Shown piece by piece: positions 8,321 through 20,107 of a stretch of DNA of 64,000 bases. Location of the stretch: contig JANXYH010000023.1 of NCBI GenBank assembly GCA_025350145.1, positions 1 through 64,000 of the forward strand, in the 5' to 3' direction. Below the pieces are notes generated by a model. It searched no databases. It had not been told where the DNA came from and saw nothing but the letters and a program-made list of their open reading frames with translations. Position numbers and translations under genes: made by a program. The first letter of the stretch is position 1. Every line of letters starts with the position of its first letter. Source of the stretch: Burkholderiales bacterium. GTDB lineage: Bacteria > Pseudomonadota > Gammaproteobacteria > Burkholderiales > Burkholderiaceae_C.

Positions 8321-8417
8321 GACGATGACTGCCTCGCACGCCGCCAGGAGCCGATTGGTTTGCGAAGGCCACCATGCCGTCGAGCCCGGGCGTGGCGCCA
8401 GCATAGCGCCCCGGGCG

Positions 8418-9050
8418 ATGTCGCTGCCCTGGCGCGCGGCCGCGCTGGCCTGGCAAGCCACCGCGCTGTGGCTGGCCACAGGCACCTCGCCCGCACTGGC
8501 CCAGCCAGCGGCGATCGACGTGCGGGTCGAGAAGCGCGGCGAGATGGTGGTGGTCGACGTCGATGTCGTCGTCCCGACCGAGCCGCGTTTTGCCTGGGCG
8601 GTGCTGACCGACTATGACCACATGGCGGGCTATGTGTCGGTGCTCAAGTCGAGCAAGGTGCTCAAGCGCGACGGCAACCATTGGCAGGTCGAGCAGATGG
8701 GCGAGGCCAAGCGGGCGTTCCTCAAATTCAACTTCTACAGCCTGCGGGCGGTCGAACTGGTGTCGGGCCGGGAGATCAAGTCGCACCTGATCAGCGGCGA
8801 TTTCAAGAGCTACCAGTTCGCCACCACGGTCAAGGCCCAGGGCGCCCAGACGCAGATCACCCACCACGGCGAATATGTGCCGCTGACCTGGGTGCCGCCG
8901 GGTGTCGGTCCGGCCCTGATCCGCGCCGAAACCCACAAGCAGTTCGAAGAAATGATCGCCGAGATGGTGTCGCGCAGCCGCTCTGGCGTGACCAGCGTAT
9001 CGCCGGCCACCGCCGCCTCGGCCGCAGCGCGCCAAGCCAGTGCGGAGTAA
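8418..9050 (+). CDS. Exported SRPBCC (START-like) family protein
   Basis: 210-residue protein with a hydrophobic N-terminus ending in SPALAQ-P, a likely signal peptide, followed by one SRPBCC/polyketide-cyclase-like ligand-binding domain ([30 protein letters not shown]; later [20 protein letters not shown]). Such domains hold hydrophobic ligands in a deep pocket; no enzymatic residue can be named. Start chosen at 8418 because it places the signal peptide at the N-terminus; a longer frame from 8319 overlaps the divergent transporter start and adds an unlikely leader. Ends 3 bp before the deacylase gene, so the two are probably co-transcribed. Confidence 0.75.
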   Translation: MSLPWRAAALAWQATALWLATGTSPALAQPAAIDVRVEKRGEMVVVDVDVVVPTEPRFAWAVLTDYDHMAGYVSVLKSSKVLKRDGNHWQVEQMGEAKRAFLKFNFYSLRAVELVSGREIKSHLISGDFKSYQFATTVKAQGAQTQITHHGEYVPLTWVPPGVGPALIRAETHKQFEEMIAEMVSRSRSGVTSVSPATAASAAARQASAE

Positions 9051-9053
9051 GCC

Positions 9054-10787
9054 ATGCATGCAGACCTGGTGATTCGCGGTGGCACGGTGGTCGACGGCAC
9101 TGGCGCCGAGCCGCGGCGGGCCGACGTCGCGCTGCGGGGCCAGCACATCCAGGCGATCGGTCTGGATCTGCCCGCCGGGCAGGCCGAGATCGATGCCTGC
9201 GGCCTGCTGGTCACGCCGGGCTTTGTCGATGTCCACACCCATTTCGACGGCCAGGCCAGTTGGGACGCGCGGCTCTGGCCCTGCTCGCTGCACGGCGTGA
9301 CCACGGCGGTGATGGGCAACTGCGGGGTCGGCTTCGCGCCCTGCCGGCCGGCCGACCATGCCACCCTGATCGAGCTGATGGAGGGGGTGGAAGACATCCC
9401 CGGCAGCGCACTGGCCGAGGGCCTGAGCTGGGATTGGGAGAGCTTTCCGCAGTACCTCGACGCCCTCGCCCGCCGGCCGCGCGACATCGACATCGCCGCC
9501 CTGCTGCCGCATGGCCCCTTGCGGGTCTACGTGATGGGCCAGCGCGCGGTCCGGCGCGAGGCCGCGACCGCCGCCGACCTGCAGGCCATGGCCGAGCTGG
9601 TCGCGCAGGCGCTGGCGGCAGGCGCGGTCGGGCTGTCGACCTCGCGCACCTCGGCGCACCGCAGCGCGCGCGGCGAGCACACGCCGATGTTCGATGCCGA
9701 TGCGGCCGAGCTGGCCGCGCTCGGCCAGGCGCTGAGCGGGCAGCCCGACGCGGTGTTCCAGATGATCTCGGACTTCGGCGACGTACAGGCCGAGTTCGAC
9801 ATCCTGGCCAACATCTGCCGCGCCAGCGGCTGCACCGGCACGCTGTCGCTGGCCCAGACCGACCACCGGCCGCGCCAGCACGAGTCGGTCCTCAAGCTGA
9901 TCAGCCAGGCCAACGCCCAGGGGCTGCGCGTCACCGGCCAGGTCATCGGCCGGCCGGTGGGGGTGTTGATGGGCTTTGACACCACCCTGAACCCCTTCTC
10001 CTGCCGACCGGCCTACCTGGCGCTGGGCGGTTTGCCGCTGGCCGAGCGGGTGGCGCAACTGGCCCGGCCCGAGACCCGCCAAACCATCCTTGGCCAGGCT
10101 GACCACGAGCCGCATGTCTTCATGCGCTACTTCGGCCGGGCCTTTGAGCGGATGTTCCCGCTGCCCGACGCGCCCACGCAATCGCCCGACTACCTGCCCG
10201 AGGCCAGCCACTCGGTCGCCGCCCGGGCCGCGCGTGCCGGCAGCGATCCGGCCGCCTGGCTCTATGACTTCTTGCTCGGCAACGGCGGCGCGGCACTGGT
10301 CTATCTGCCCCTGGCCAACTACAGCGACGGCAATGCCCAGGTGATCGAGTCGCTGCTCAGGCACCCGCACACGGTGCCCGGCCTGGGCGACGGCGGCGCC
10401 CATGTCGGCACGATCTGCGATGGCAGCGCCGGCACCTTCGTGCTGACCGAATGGGTGCGCAGCCGCGGCGTGTTCAGCATCGCCCAGGGGGTGCAGATGC
10501 TGAGCCAGCGCCCGGCGGCGCTGTACGGCTTTGCCGACCGTGGCCGGCTGCTGCCTGGCCTGCGCGCCGACATCAACCTCATCGACCTGGACGAGCTGGC
10601 GATCGAGCGCCCCTACCTGGTCCGCGACCTGCCCGCCGGTGGCCGGCGCTTTCTGCAGAACGCCCGCGGCTACCGTGCCACCCTGGTCGCCGGCCAGGTC
10701 ACGTACCGCGACGGCCAGGCCACCGGCGCGCTGCCCGGCCAACTGCTGCGCCGCGGGCAAACCCGGCTGGCGCCGCTGCCGGGTTGA
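9054..10787 (+). CDS. N-acyl-D-amino-acid deacylase / D-aminoacylase family amidohydrolase
   Basis: 577-residue amidohydrolase-superfamily enzyme. The N-terminal beta-sandwich ([14 protein letters not shown]) leads to the metal motif VHTHFDGQ and the family signature [11 protein letters not shown], whose cysteine is a metal ligand in D-aminoacylases. Further family segments are [22 protein letters not shown] (catalytic Asp region) and a C-terminal [14 protein letters not shown]. Family members hydrolyse N-acyl-D-amino acids to D-amino acid and fatty acid, but many relatives have other amide substrates. Length is longer than the 480-residue canonical enzyme and closer to the 'amidohydrolase family' homologues of Burkholderiales. 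It follows the SRPBCC gene after 3 bp and is followed by the hydrolase gene. Confidence 0.88.
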   Translation: MHADLVIRGGTVVDGTGAEPRRADVALRGQHIQAIGLDLPAGQAEIDACGLLVTPGFVDVHTHFDGQASWDARLWPCSLHGVTTAVMGNCGVGFAPCRPADHATLIELMEGVEDIPGSALAEGLSWDWESFPQYLDALARRPRDIDIAALLPHGPLRVYVMGQRAVRREAATAADLQAMAELVAQALAAGAVGLSTSRTSAHRSARGEHTPMFDADAAELAALGQALSGQPDAVFQMISDFGDVQAEFDILANICRASGCTGTLSLAQTDHRPRQHESVLKLISQANAQGLRVTGQVIGRPVGVLMGFDTTLNPFSCRPAYLALGGLPLAERVAQLARPETRQTILGQADHEPHVFMRYFGRAFERMFPLPDAPTQSPDYLPEASHSVAARAARAGSDPAAWLYDFLLGNGGAALVYLPLANYSDGNAQVIESLLRHPHTVPGLGDGGAHVGTICDGSAGTFVLTEWVRSRGVFSIAQGVQMLSQRPAALYGFADRGRLLPGLRADINLIDLDELAIERPYLVRDLPAGGRRFLQNARGYRATLVAGQVTYRDGQATGALPGQLLRRGQTRLAPLPG

Positions 10788-10842
10788 CGCTCGAATCCAA
10801 TCGCAGCACCGCCCACCACCACCCCACTTGCAGGAGCCCAGC

Positions 10843-11538
10843 ATGGGATCGACAGTCGAGTTCAAACGCCCCGACGGCCAGACCGTCAGCGGCTATCTGG
10901 CCAGCGCCGCCAAGCCGGTCGCGGCGGTGGTCGTGATCCAGGAATGGTGGGGCCTGAACGACCAGATCCGCGGCGTCGCCGAGCGCCTTGCCCAGGCCGG
11001 CTTCAACGCCCTGGTGCCCGACCTGTACCGCGGCGCCTCGACGGTCGAGGCCGAAGAGGCCCACCACCTGATGACCGCGCTGAATTTTGCCGACGCCGCC
11101 TCGCAGGACGTGCGCGGCGCGGTGCAGCACCTCAAGACCCTGGCCAGCGCCAGCGGCAAGGTCGGCGTCACCGGCTTCTGCATGGGCGGGGCGCTGACGA
11201 TCCTGGCCTCGACCATGGCCAGCGAGATCGACGCCGGCGTGGTCTGGTACGGCTACCCGCCGCTGGAGTATGTCGACGCCAGCAAGATCCGGGCGCCGCT
11301 GCAGGCCCATTGGGCGACCCAGGACAGCGCCTTCGCGATTGCCGGCGTCGATGCACTGGAGGCCAAACTGGCCGCCGCCGAGGTCCGCTACGAAGGCCAC
11401 CGCTACCTCGCCCATCACGGCTTTGCCAACGAGACCGCAACCGGCCCGCGCCGCATCGCCATCACCCAGTACGACGCCGCCTGGGCGCAGATCGCCTGGG
11501 ACCGGACGCTGCGCTTCTTCGGCCAAACCCTGGGCTGA
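10843..11538 (+). CDS. Dienelactone hydrolase family protein
   Basis: 231-residue alpha/beta hydrolase of the carboxymethylenebutenolidase family. The nucleophile is C113 in GFCMGG, with D161 and H192 (in HHGFAN) placed to complete the Cys-Asp-His triad; QEWWGLND (33-40) is the family segment with the triad-gating acid. Enzymes of this family hydrolyse dienelactone to maleylacetate in chlorocatechol and protoanemonin breakdown, although many paralogues act on other esters. Start at 10843 has AGGAG 7 nt upstream; the frame is open far upstream but that part is not protein-like. Lies 55 bp downstream of the deacylase gene and convergent with the IDH gene. Confidence 0.9.
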   Translation: MGSTVEFKRPDGQTVSGYLASAAKPVAAVVVIQEWWGLNDQIRGVAERLAQAGFNALVPDLYRGASTVEAEEAHHLMTALNFADAASQDVRGAVQHLKTLASASGKVGVTGFCMGGALTILASTMASEIDAGVVWYGYPPLEYVDASKIRAPLQAHWATQDSAFAIAGVDALEAKLAAAEVRYEGHRYLAHHGFANETATGPRRIAITQYDAAWAQIAWDRTLRFFGQTLG

Positions 11539-11600
11539 AGCCCTGCAGGAACTGCTGCGGTTGCGTGCCCGGCCTGGCCCGAGCCAGCGACCCCGGCCGC

Positions 11601-13841
<2,241 letters not shown>

Positions 13842-14234
13842 GGCAAATGTCCCGGACTGTGATGTTGTCGCCGCCGCAGGCCACCCGGCCCACAGACTTG
13901 GCGTGGCTGCCCACGCACCGGCAAAAAGAGGCTCGCGCCGACATTGTGGCAAGGCCAGCGCCGGCGCCGAAGTATGCCGTCGGCGGGCTCGCGATGAAGC
14001 GGCTGTCAGCGCAGCAGGGCACAGTCAACTGCAGTCGGTTTCGCGGCGGCCTGTGGGTTGGGGTCGCAGGCTTGGATTCAGGCCGAAGGCGAACCTGAGC
14101 GAGTGGGCAGCGAAGATCGCAGTTTCATCACTGGATGGCGATCAGCTTCATCAACCCATTCCTGGCCCTGTCGACAGGTGGGGCTGCTGGCGCACTACAA
14201 GGGCGATGAACAAGCTCAGAACTCAGGGAGCGAC
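13842..14234. other. Intergenic region between icd and the SbcD-like gene
   Basis: 393 bp of divergent spacer. It is GC-rich and none of its open frames looks like protein. It must contain the icd promoter (minus strand) and the promoter of the nuclease pair (plus strand), but I cannot point to a convincing -35/-10 pair or to any repeat. The last bases hold AGGGAG, the ribosome binding site for the gene that starts at 14235. Confidence 0.5.
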
Positions 14235-15356
14235 ATGACCAAGATCCTGCACACCGCCGATTGGCAGATCGGCCGGCTCTACGGCACCTTCGACCCAGAC
14301 GATGCCGTGCCCCTGGCCGAGGCGCGCTTTGCGGTGGTCGAGCGGCTGGCGGCGCTGGCCAGCGCCGAGCAAGTGGACGCGGTGGTGGTGGCCGGCGATG
14401 TTTTCGACGCGCAAACGGTGTCCGCCCGCAGCATCCGCAGGCTGTTCAACGCGATGCAGGGCTACAGCGGGCCGTGGGTCATGATTCCGGGCAACCACGA
14501 TGCCGCACTGGCCGAGAGTGTCTGGACCCACGCCGCGCGCCTGGGCGCCCTGCCTGGCAACCTGCATTTGGCGCTGGAGCCGCAGGTCATCGCACTGCCC
14601 CAGCCGCGCATCGCCTTGCTGTGTGCGCCGCTGACGCAACGCCATACCTATGTCGACCTGACCGAGTGGTTCGACAGCGCGCAGACGCCACCGGGCTGGC
14701 TGCGCATCGGCGTGGCCCACGGCGCGGTGCAAGGCGTGCTGGCCGAGGACATCGACTCGGCCAATCCGATCTCGCCCGACCGCGCCGAGCGCGCGCGCCT
14801 GGACTATCTGGCCTTGGGCGATTGGCACGGCACCCGGCGCATGAACGAGCGCACCTGGTACAGCGGCACCCCGGAGCCCGACCGCTTCAAGGGCAACGAC
14901 GCCGGGCAGGCGCTGCTGGTGAGCTTCGCCGAGGCTGGTGCCGCGCCGCTGGTGCAGCCGCTGCGCACGGCCCAGTTCCGCTGGCAGCAGCGGGTTCACA
15001 CGCTGAGTGTGCCGACCGACCTGGACGAATTGATCGACAGCCTGGCTCAGGCCCAGGCGCCAGACGTGCTCGACCTCAGCGTCACCGGGCAGCTTGACCT
15101 GGCGGACCACAGCCGGCTGCATCAGGCGCTGGGTGCGGCTGAGGCGCGCGTGCGCTGCCTGCGCCGCGATCTGAGCGCACTGCAGTTGGCGCCGACCGCC
15201 GCAGACATTGCGGCCTTGCATGCCGACGGCTATCTGGGCGAGGTGATCAGTGAGCTGCGTGAGAACCCAGGCGACGACCCGCGCCGATCACAGGACGCGC
15301 TGGCGATCCTGACCGGCTTGCTGGCCGAGCGCAACTTGCGGGAGCGCAGCGCATGA
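14235..15356 (+). CDS. SbcD/Mre11-like metallophosphoesterase (YhaO-type)
   Basis: 373-residue calcineurin-like phosphoesterase with the five metal-binding blocks of Mre11/SbcD nucleases: HTADWQIG near the N-terminus, AGDVFD, PGNHD, VAHGAV and GDWHG. The C-terminal half is a capping region of YhaO type. Start at 14235 has AGGGAG 4 nt upstream. Its stop overlaps the start of the downstream SbcC-like ATPase (ATGA), as expected for two subunits of one complex. Predicted role: Mn-dependent nuclease subunit that processes DNA ends or hairpins in the cytoplasm. The N-terminal block has Trp where SbcD usually has a second metal-site His-containing signature (ADWQIG versus SDWHLG), which is the YhaO pattern. 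Confidence 0.88.
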   Translation: MTKILHTADWQIGRLYGTFDPDDAVPLAEARFAVVERLAALASAEQVDAVVVAGDVFDAQTVSARSIRRLFNAMQGYSGPWVMIPGNHDAALAESVWTHAARLGALPGNLHLALEPQVIALPQPRIALLCAPLTQRHTYVDLTEWFDSAQTPPGWLRIGVAHGAVQGVLAEDIDSANPISPDRAERARLDYLALGDWHGTRRMNERTWYSGTPEPDRFKGNDAGQALLVSFAEAGAAPLVQPLRTAQFRWQQRVHTLSVPTDLDELIDSLAQAQAPDVLDLSVTGQLDLADHSRLHQALGAAEARVRCLRRDLSALQLAPTAADIAALHADGYLGEVISELRENPGDDPRRSQDALAILTGLLAERNLRERSA

Positions 15357-18022
15357 AGCTCACCCGTCTGCGCGTCGCCGATTTGCGGCGGTTTCGAGCA
15401 CCCTTCGAGCTGGCCGAGATGCAGCCCGGGCTCAACATCTTTACCGCCGCCAACGAGGCCGGCAAGAGCACGTTGGTGCGCGCCATCCGGGCGGCCTTCT
15501 TCGAGCGCCACAAGTCCAGCAGCGTGGACGACTTGCGGCCCTATGACGATTCGGCGGCGGCACCCGAGGTGGCGCTCGACTTCGAGATCGCAGGCACGCC
15601 CTACAGCTTGACCAAGCGATTTCTGAAGAAGATGCGCTGCGAATTGAAGATCGGCACGCGCAAGCTCGAAGGCGTGGAGGCCGAGGATTTGCTTGCCCAA
15701 ACGCTGGGCTTCCAGTTCTCGCCCAAGGGCGCCAGCCGAGATGAATTCCTGGGAATTCCGGGCCTGCTTTGGATCGAACAAGGGTCCGCACACGCCGTGC
15801 GCGACGCTGTGGTCCACGCCGCCAACCACTTGCGCTCGGCCCTGGACACCTCGCTGGGTGAGGTGTCGGCCAGCGGCGGCGATGAAGTGGTGGCGCAGAT
15901 TCGCAAGCTTCGCGACGAGCTTCTGACCGAGAAGGGGGCCAAACCCAAGGCGGCGTTTCTCAAGGCCATCGATGAAGCCACGGCACTGGCCGCGCGCGTG
16001 GCTGAACTGCAGCAGGCCGTGGCCACATACCGCGACCAGGTCGATCTGCTGAAGCTGCTGCGCGACGCCCAAGCTGCCGACAAAGCAACCCAACCCTGGC
16101 TGGCCCTGCGTGCGCAGCAGGCCGAGGCCCAGCAGGCCTTGCAGGCCACCGACGCCCTGGCCCATGAACGCGATGCGGCGCAGGAGAAGCTGCGCCAGGT
16201 AACGGGGCTGCGTGCGCTGCTGGCGCAGCGGCTGACGGCGGCTGACCAACAGCAGCAAGGCCTGGCGACACGCGAGGCTGCCTTGCTTGCCGCGGCTCTC
16301 AAGCGCGAGCAGGCGGCCGCCTTGGAGGCCCAGGCGGTGCTGGCCGACGCAGCGGCGGCCGAAGGCTGGCGCAAGGCGCGCGCTGCGCAGGCCCTGGCTC
16401 GACAGGAAGAAACCCGGCGGGTGCTGCTGCGGCAGGCGGCCGATGCGCGAACCGGCGCGGCGGGCCTGGCTGATTTGCTTGGGCGGGCAGACGCGGAAAG
16501 CAAGCGCGCTGCTGTCCTAAAGCGCGAGGCCGCCCTGCTTCGGATCGAGCCTGCCGATCAGGCGACGCTGCGCGCGCAGCAGGCCGGTTTGACCGAGCTG
16601 CAGATCCGCCAGGCGGCCGTCGCCACCCGCTTGCGCTTCGAACTCGAGGCCGGGGCGACGGTCGACCTGGCGGGCGAGGCCATCACTGGCCATACCGAGC
16701 GCCTGTTGGTGGCGCCGACCGTCGTCACCATCCCCGGCGTCGGCCGACTGCACGTCGCGCCTGGGGGCAGCGACCTGGCCGAACTTGCGCAGGCCCGGGC
16801 GCGGCTGCACGACGAGCATGGCGCCCTGCTGCAACGCTTGGGCCTGGCAAGCCTGGTCGAAGCCGAGACGCGCGACAAATTGCATTCGCAGCGGGTTGCC
16901 GATGCCGACGCTGCCGACAAGGCGCGCAAGCTGCTCGCGCCCCGGGGACTGGAAGCGCTGCAGGGCGATCTGAACCTGGCCCAGGCCCGCGCCTCTGAGG
17001 CGACCGCGGCGCTCGGGCAGTTGCCGCAAGCGCCCGCCGAGATCGCCCTGCCCCTGGACGCGGCCGAGCGCGAGCACGAGGCCGCGCAGGTGGCCGCAGC
17101 GTCCGCCAGCCAGCGGCTGCAGACCGCTCGGCAGGGCCTGGCCATTGCCGCCAACCAGCGCGACGCCGCCCTGAAAGAGCACGACACGCTCCAGGCGCTG
17201 CTGGACGATCCGCAGTTGCAGGCCGATCTGGCCGCCGACCGGATCAAACTGCTGGAGGAAGGTGCCAGGGAAGTTGCCCTAAAGAGCGAGGTCGCCGCCA
17301 GCGTGGCGCGGATCGCTGCCGCCCGCCCCGACATCCTCCAGCAAGACGTGGAGCGCTTCAGGCGCAGTGCCGAGGAGGCCGAGAACCAGCACCATGGGCG
17401 TGATCGCCAGATCGTCCAGGTCGAGACGGCACTGGGCGCCGCAGGTGCGCAGGGCCTGGAGGAGGAACTTGAACGGACGCTGAGCGCTGACCACCAGGCG
17501 CAGCGGCGTGCCGCCGAACTGCGCCGCCGGGCCGAGGCGCTGGACTACCTTCTGCAGAAGCTGGAGCTGCGCCGCCAGGCGCTGACCCGCCGCCTGCAGG
17601 CGCCGCTGCAGAAGCACCTGGACCGCTACCTGCAACTGCTGTTTCCAAGCGGCCACCTGGCAGTCGACGAGAACCTGGTGCCCGGCGCCCTCACCCGCCC
17701 CGGCCCGCGCGGCGTGGAAGCCGGTGACTTCGAGACGCTGAGCTTCGGCGCCCGCGAACAAATGGGCGTGATCAGCCGGCTGGCCTACGCCGACCTGCTG
17801 AAGGAGGCGGGCCGGCCGACGCTGATCATCCTCGACGACGCGCTGGTACACAGCGATGACCAACGCCTGGCGCAGATGAAGCGGGTGCTGTTCGACGCGG
17901 CGCAGCGCCACCAAGTGCTGCTGTTCACCTGCCACCCGGGCCGTTGGCGCGACATGGGCGTGGCGCTGCGCTCGCTGGAGCGCTCGATGGCCGATGGGCC
18001 CGCCTCAGGCGCCGCAGCTTGA
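15353..18022 (+). CDS. SbcC/Rad50-like AAA ATPase (YhaN-type)
   Basis: 889-residue SMC-like ATPase partner of the preceding nuclease. Walker A is ANEAGKST near residues 35-42, in the half-domain that begins MKLTRLRVADLRRF. A long central region (about residues 200-770) is rich in Ala, Leu, Gln, Arg and Glu with heptad character, predicted coiled coil. The C-terminal half-domain has the ABC signature (LSFGAREQMG) and Walker B with D-loop (LIILDDALVHSDDQRL), then FTCHPGRW. Coupled by ATGA to the nuclease gene. Shorter than E. coli SbcC (about 1048 residues) and close to YhaN-type proteins. No zinc-hook CxxC is obvious, so dimerisation through the coil tip may differ. Confidence 0.88.
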   Translation: MKLTRLRVADLRRFRAPFELAEMQPGLNIFTAANEAGKSTLVRAIRAAFFERHKSSSVDDLRPYDDSAAAPEVALDFEIAGTPYSLTKRFLKKMRCELKIGTRKLEGVEAEDLLAQTLGFQFSPKGASRDEFLGIPGLLWIEQGSAHAVRDAVVHAANHLRSALDTSLGEVSASGGDEVVAQIRKLRDELLTEKGAKPKAAFLKAIDEATALAARVAELQQAVATYRDQVDLLKLLRDAQAADKATQPWLALRAQQAEAQQALQATDALAHERDAAQEKLRQVTGLRALLAQRLTAADQQQQGLATREAALLAAALKREQAAALEAQAVLADAAAAEGWRKARAAQALARQEETRRVLLRQAADARTGAAGLADLLGRADAESKRAAVLKREAALLRIEPADQATLRAQQAGLTELQIRQAAVATRLRFELEAGATVDLAGEAITGHTERLLVAPTVVTIPGVGRLHVAPGGSDLAELAQARARLHDEHGALLQRLGLASLVEAETRDKLHSQRVADADAADKARKLLAPRGLEALQGDLNLAQARASEATAALGQLPQAPAEIALPLDAAEREHEAAQVAAASASQRLQTARQGLAIAANQRDAALKEHDTLQALLDDPQLQADLAADRIKLLEEGAREVALKSEVAASVARIAAARPDILQQDVERFRRSAEEAENQHHGRDRQIVQVETALGAAGAQGLEEELERTLSADHQAQRRAAELRRRAEALDYLLQKLELRRQALTRRLQAPLQKHLDRYLQLLFPSGHLAVDENLVPGALTRPGPRGVEAGDFETLSFGAREQMGVISRLAYADLLKEAGRPTLIILDDALVHSDDQRLAQMKRVLFDAAQRHQVLLFTCHPGRWRDMGVALRSLERSMADGPASGAAA

Positions 18023-18230
18023 CCGGATCGCTGGGCGCCAAGACCAGAGCCTGTGCGAAATTTTGTTTGCGGGGCATCGCCTCACCAAGCTGCCGGCCCT
18101 GGCCTCGCCCGCGTAGGATGAGCCCCATGGTGCGCCCCAAGTTGCCCACTGTGTCGGCTGGTTTGTCGCTTGTCGCCGACTGCCGCCGCAGCAAACGCTT
18201 CACCCGACCCATGCCGCCCCTGACCCGCCT

Positions 18231-18803
18231 GTGACCCCACCGCCCGACTTCGCCGCCCAGGTGCAGGCCCTGCGCCCGCAACTGCTGCGCTATGCCCGCA
18301 GCCAGTTGCGCAACGACGCCTGGGCCGAGGACGCGGTCTCGGAGACGGTGCTGGCGGCGCTGGAAAAGCCGCAGGCCTTCGCCGGCCTGTCGCAGCTCAA
18401 GACCTGGCTGGTGGGCGTGCTCAAGCACAAGTTGGTCGACCAGTTGCGCCGCCAGACCCGCGAGGCGACGATCCTGACCAACGAGGATGGCGAGGATCTC
18501 GACGAAGCGCTGTTCGACAGCAGCGGCCATTGGCGCGCTCCGCCCGGCGACTGGGGCAACCCCGAGGCCAGTTGCAACCAGCGCCAGTTCCTCGAAGTGC
18601 TGGAGGCCTGCGTCACGCTGCTGCCGCCGGTGCAGGGCCGGGTCTTCATGATGCGCGAATGGCTGGAGCTGGAGACCGAGGAAATCTGTAAGACCCTGGC
18701 CATCACCCCGACCAACCTGTGGGTACTGCTGCACCGCGCCCGCCATCGGCTGCGCGAATGCCTGCAGGCCCGCTGGTTCGATGGTCGAGCCACGCCCGCT
18801 TGA
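18231..18803 (+). CDS. ECF-type RNA polymerase sigma factor
   Basis: 190-residue sigma-70-family protein starting with GTG. Region 2 spans about residues 12-80 (LRPQLLRYARSQLRNDAWAEDAVSETVLAALE, then FAGLSQLKTWLVGVLKHKLVDQLRR, the -10 recognition and core-binding part). Region 4 spans about 125-185 with the helix-turn-helix MREWLELETEEICKTLAIT.TNLWVLLHRARHRLRECL. The linker between them is longer than usual and acidic. It is followed 46 bp later by a small zinc-binding anti-sigma-like gene, the standard arrangement for regulated ECF factors. No upstream ATG in frame is credible, so GTG is taken as start. Regulon unknown; the DUF4399 gene is convergent, not in the operon. Confidence 0.88.
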   Translation: MTPPPDFAAQVQALRPQLLRYARSQLRNDAWAEDAVSETVLAALEKPQAFAGLSQLKTWLVGVLKHKLVDQLRRQTREATILTNEDGEDLDEALFDSSGHWRAPPGDWGNPEASCNQRQFLEVLEACVTLLPPVQGRVFMMREWLELETEEICKTLAITPTNLWVLLHRARHRLRECLQARWFDGRATPA

Positions 18804-18819
18804 CCCGCTTGACCCGCTC
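18795..18819 (+). repeat. Short tandem repeat at the end of the sigma factor gene
   Basis: A 9-bp unit (TGACCCGCT) is repeated in tandem and then degenerates (CAAACCCGCCTG). It covers the sigma factor stop codon at 18801-18803, so slippage here would extend or change only the last residues. No function is apparent. Confidence 0.4.
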
Positions 18820-18849
18820 AAACCCGCCTGAACGCCGCGAGCCCTGACC

Positions 18850-19059
18850 TTGCCACGCTGGAACCTGTTCAACCTGCGCCGCACCTGCCGCGATGTCACG
18901 CGCTTGGTGTTCGAGTCCGAGGCGCACCCGCTGCGCTGGGGTGAGCGGTTGTCGCTGCGCCTGCACTGGTTGGTCTGCGACGGCTGCGCCCGCCTGCGCA
19001 ATCAGAACGACACCCTGCGCCTGGCGCTGGACCGCTGGCGCCGCTACCGCGACAACTGA
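18850..19059 (+). CDS. Small zf-HC2-like anti-sigma factor
   Basis: 69-residue basic protein with a TTG start. It contains C13 early (TCRDVTRLVFESEA) and the motif HWLVCDGCARL, giving the H-x3-C-x2-C arrangement of the zinc-binding anti-sigma (ZAS/zf-HC2) fold. There is no transmembrane helix, so it would be a soluble cytoplasmic sensor that holds the adjacent ECF sigma factor inactive. The spacing after the sigma gene (46 bp) and the same strand support this pairing. Signal sensed is unknown; a redox or metal signal acting on the Cys/His cluster is the family precedent. Confidence 0.78.
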   Translation: MPRWNLFNLRRTCRDVTRLVFESEAHPLRWGERLSLRLHWLVCDGCARLRNQNDTLRLALDRWRRYRDN

Positions 19060-19074
19060 GCTGCAGCCAGGCCT

Positions 19075-20055
19075 CTACAGCCGCTCCTGCGCCACCACCG
19101 GCAGGTTCTGCTCGAAGGTCGGCAGCAGGTCGCGGCCGGATTTGCCGTCGACAAAGCGCAGCCGCAGGCGGTAGCTGGCCGGTGGCAGGTTGAGGGTGGC
19201 CTGGGTCGCGCCGTTGCTCAGGTCAACCACCTGCACCGGCTTGCCTTCGCCCTTGAACACTTCTAGCAGGAAGTGGCCGCTGCGCTCGGCCGACTGGCCC
19301 ACGGCGCAGACACCGTAGCCCTCGACCGCCAGATGCAGGCTGAACGGGCTGACCACTGGCTCGCCGTCACGCAGGTTGGCAAAGCTGAGCCATTCGCCAG
19401 GCGGGCGCGGCTTGCTTTGCTCCTCCTCGTACCAGGCGGCACAACTGCTCTCGAGAGCGGCCGGGTCGATCCGCACCGGCTCACTGGTGCGCTTGGCGGC
19501 CACGGTCACGCGAATCTCCGGGCTGAACACGAAGTACGGCTTGTGCAGGTGGTCGGCAAACAACAGCCTCAGGCTGTGCGCACCCGACGGCAGTTCGACC
19601 ACGGTCTGGGTCTGGCCCTTGCCATAGTGACGGTGGGTGTTGGAGAACGGCAGGCCGTCGGTCAGCGACATCGGCAGGCGGGTGTCAATCAACAGGTGGT
19701 GGTGGCCGGTGTTGGCCAGCGGCAGCCCGGCGGGCACCACGCCCATGCCGCGCACCGCAAAGGTCACCAGAAACGGCGAGCGCAGCACATAGCCGTCGCG
19801 CAGGTTGGAAAAGTCCACGCTGGTCAGGCTCTGGGTCACCGGCTTGGTGCGCTCGCGGGTGTGCTTCAACCAGCATGCCAGCTCGCGTTCATCCTTGGGC
19901 AGGGAAAGGGCCTGGGCCGGCATGGCCACACAAGCCGCCAGACACAGACCCAAGCCGCGCAGACGCCAGCCAGCGCCCCCGCCCCAGCCCGCCGATCCAG
20001 AGTTCGCAGCCTGCACGTCGCTCTCCCTGCCGATATTTGATAGAACCGAATTCAA
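19075..20055 (-). CDS. Exported protein with two DUF4399 domains
   Basis: 326-residue protein. A hydrophobic stretch ending in AMPAQALS near residue 50 is a probable signal peptide; the start could be later than 20055. Two DUF4399 modules follow: the first (about residues 80-190) has FSNLRDGYVLRSPFLVTFAVRGMGVVPAG, GHHHLLID and LLFADHLHKPY, the second (about 220-320) has FANLRDGEPVVSPFSLHLAVEGYGV and GHFLLEV but has lost the His-rich motif. The domain is widespread in proteobacterial exported proteins and its function is unknown; the histidines of GHHHLLID could bind metal. It is convergent with the sigma/anti-sigma pair, with only 15 bp between the ends. Confidence 0.82.
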   Translation of the reverse strand: MNSVLSNIGRESDVQAANSGSAGWGGGAGWRLRGLGLCLAACVAMPAQALSLPKDERELACWLKHTRERTKPVTQSLTSVDFSNLRDGYVLRSPFLVTFAVRGMGVVPAGLPLANTGHHHLLIDTRLPMSLTDGLPFSNTHRHYGKGQTQTVVELPSGAHSLRLLFADHLHKPYFVFSPEIRVTVAAKRTSEPVRIDPAALESSCAAWYEEEQSKPRPPGEWLSFANLRDGEPVVSPFSLHLAVEGYGVCAVGQSAERSGHFLLEVFKGEGKPVQVVDLSNGATQATLNLPPASYRLRLRFVDGKSGRDLLPTFEQNLPVVAQERL

Positions 20056-20107
20056 TCACAGCCGTGACAGCCAGTTACCGACGCCCCGGCGCGGCGAGGC
20101 GAGCTAG

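Noticed and set aside
7962-10865. 967-codon open frame on the minus strand opposite the SRPBCC and deacylase genes
   Set aside because: It is antisense to genes with clear motifs and its product is an Arg/Gly/Gln-rich sequence without any domain; an effect of high GC content. The genuine EamA transporter uses another frame at its left end.
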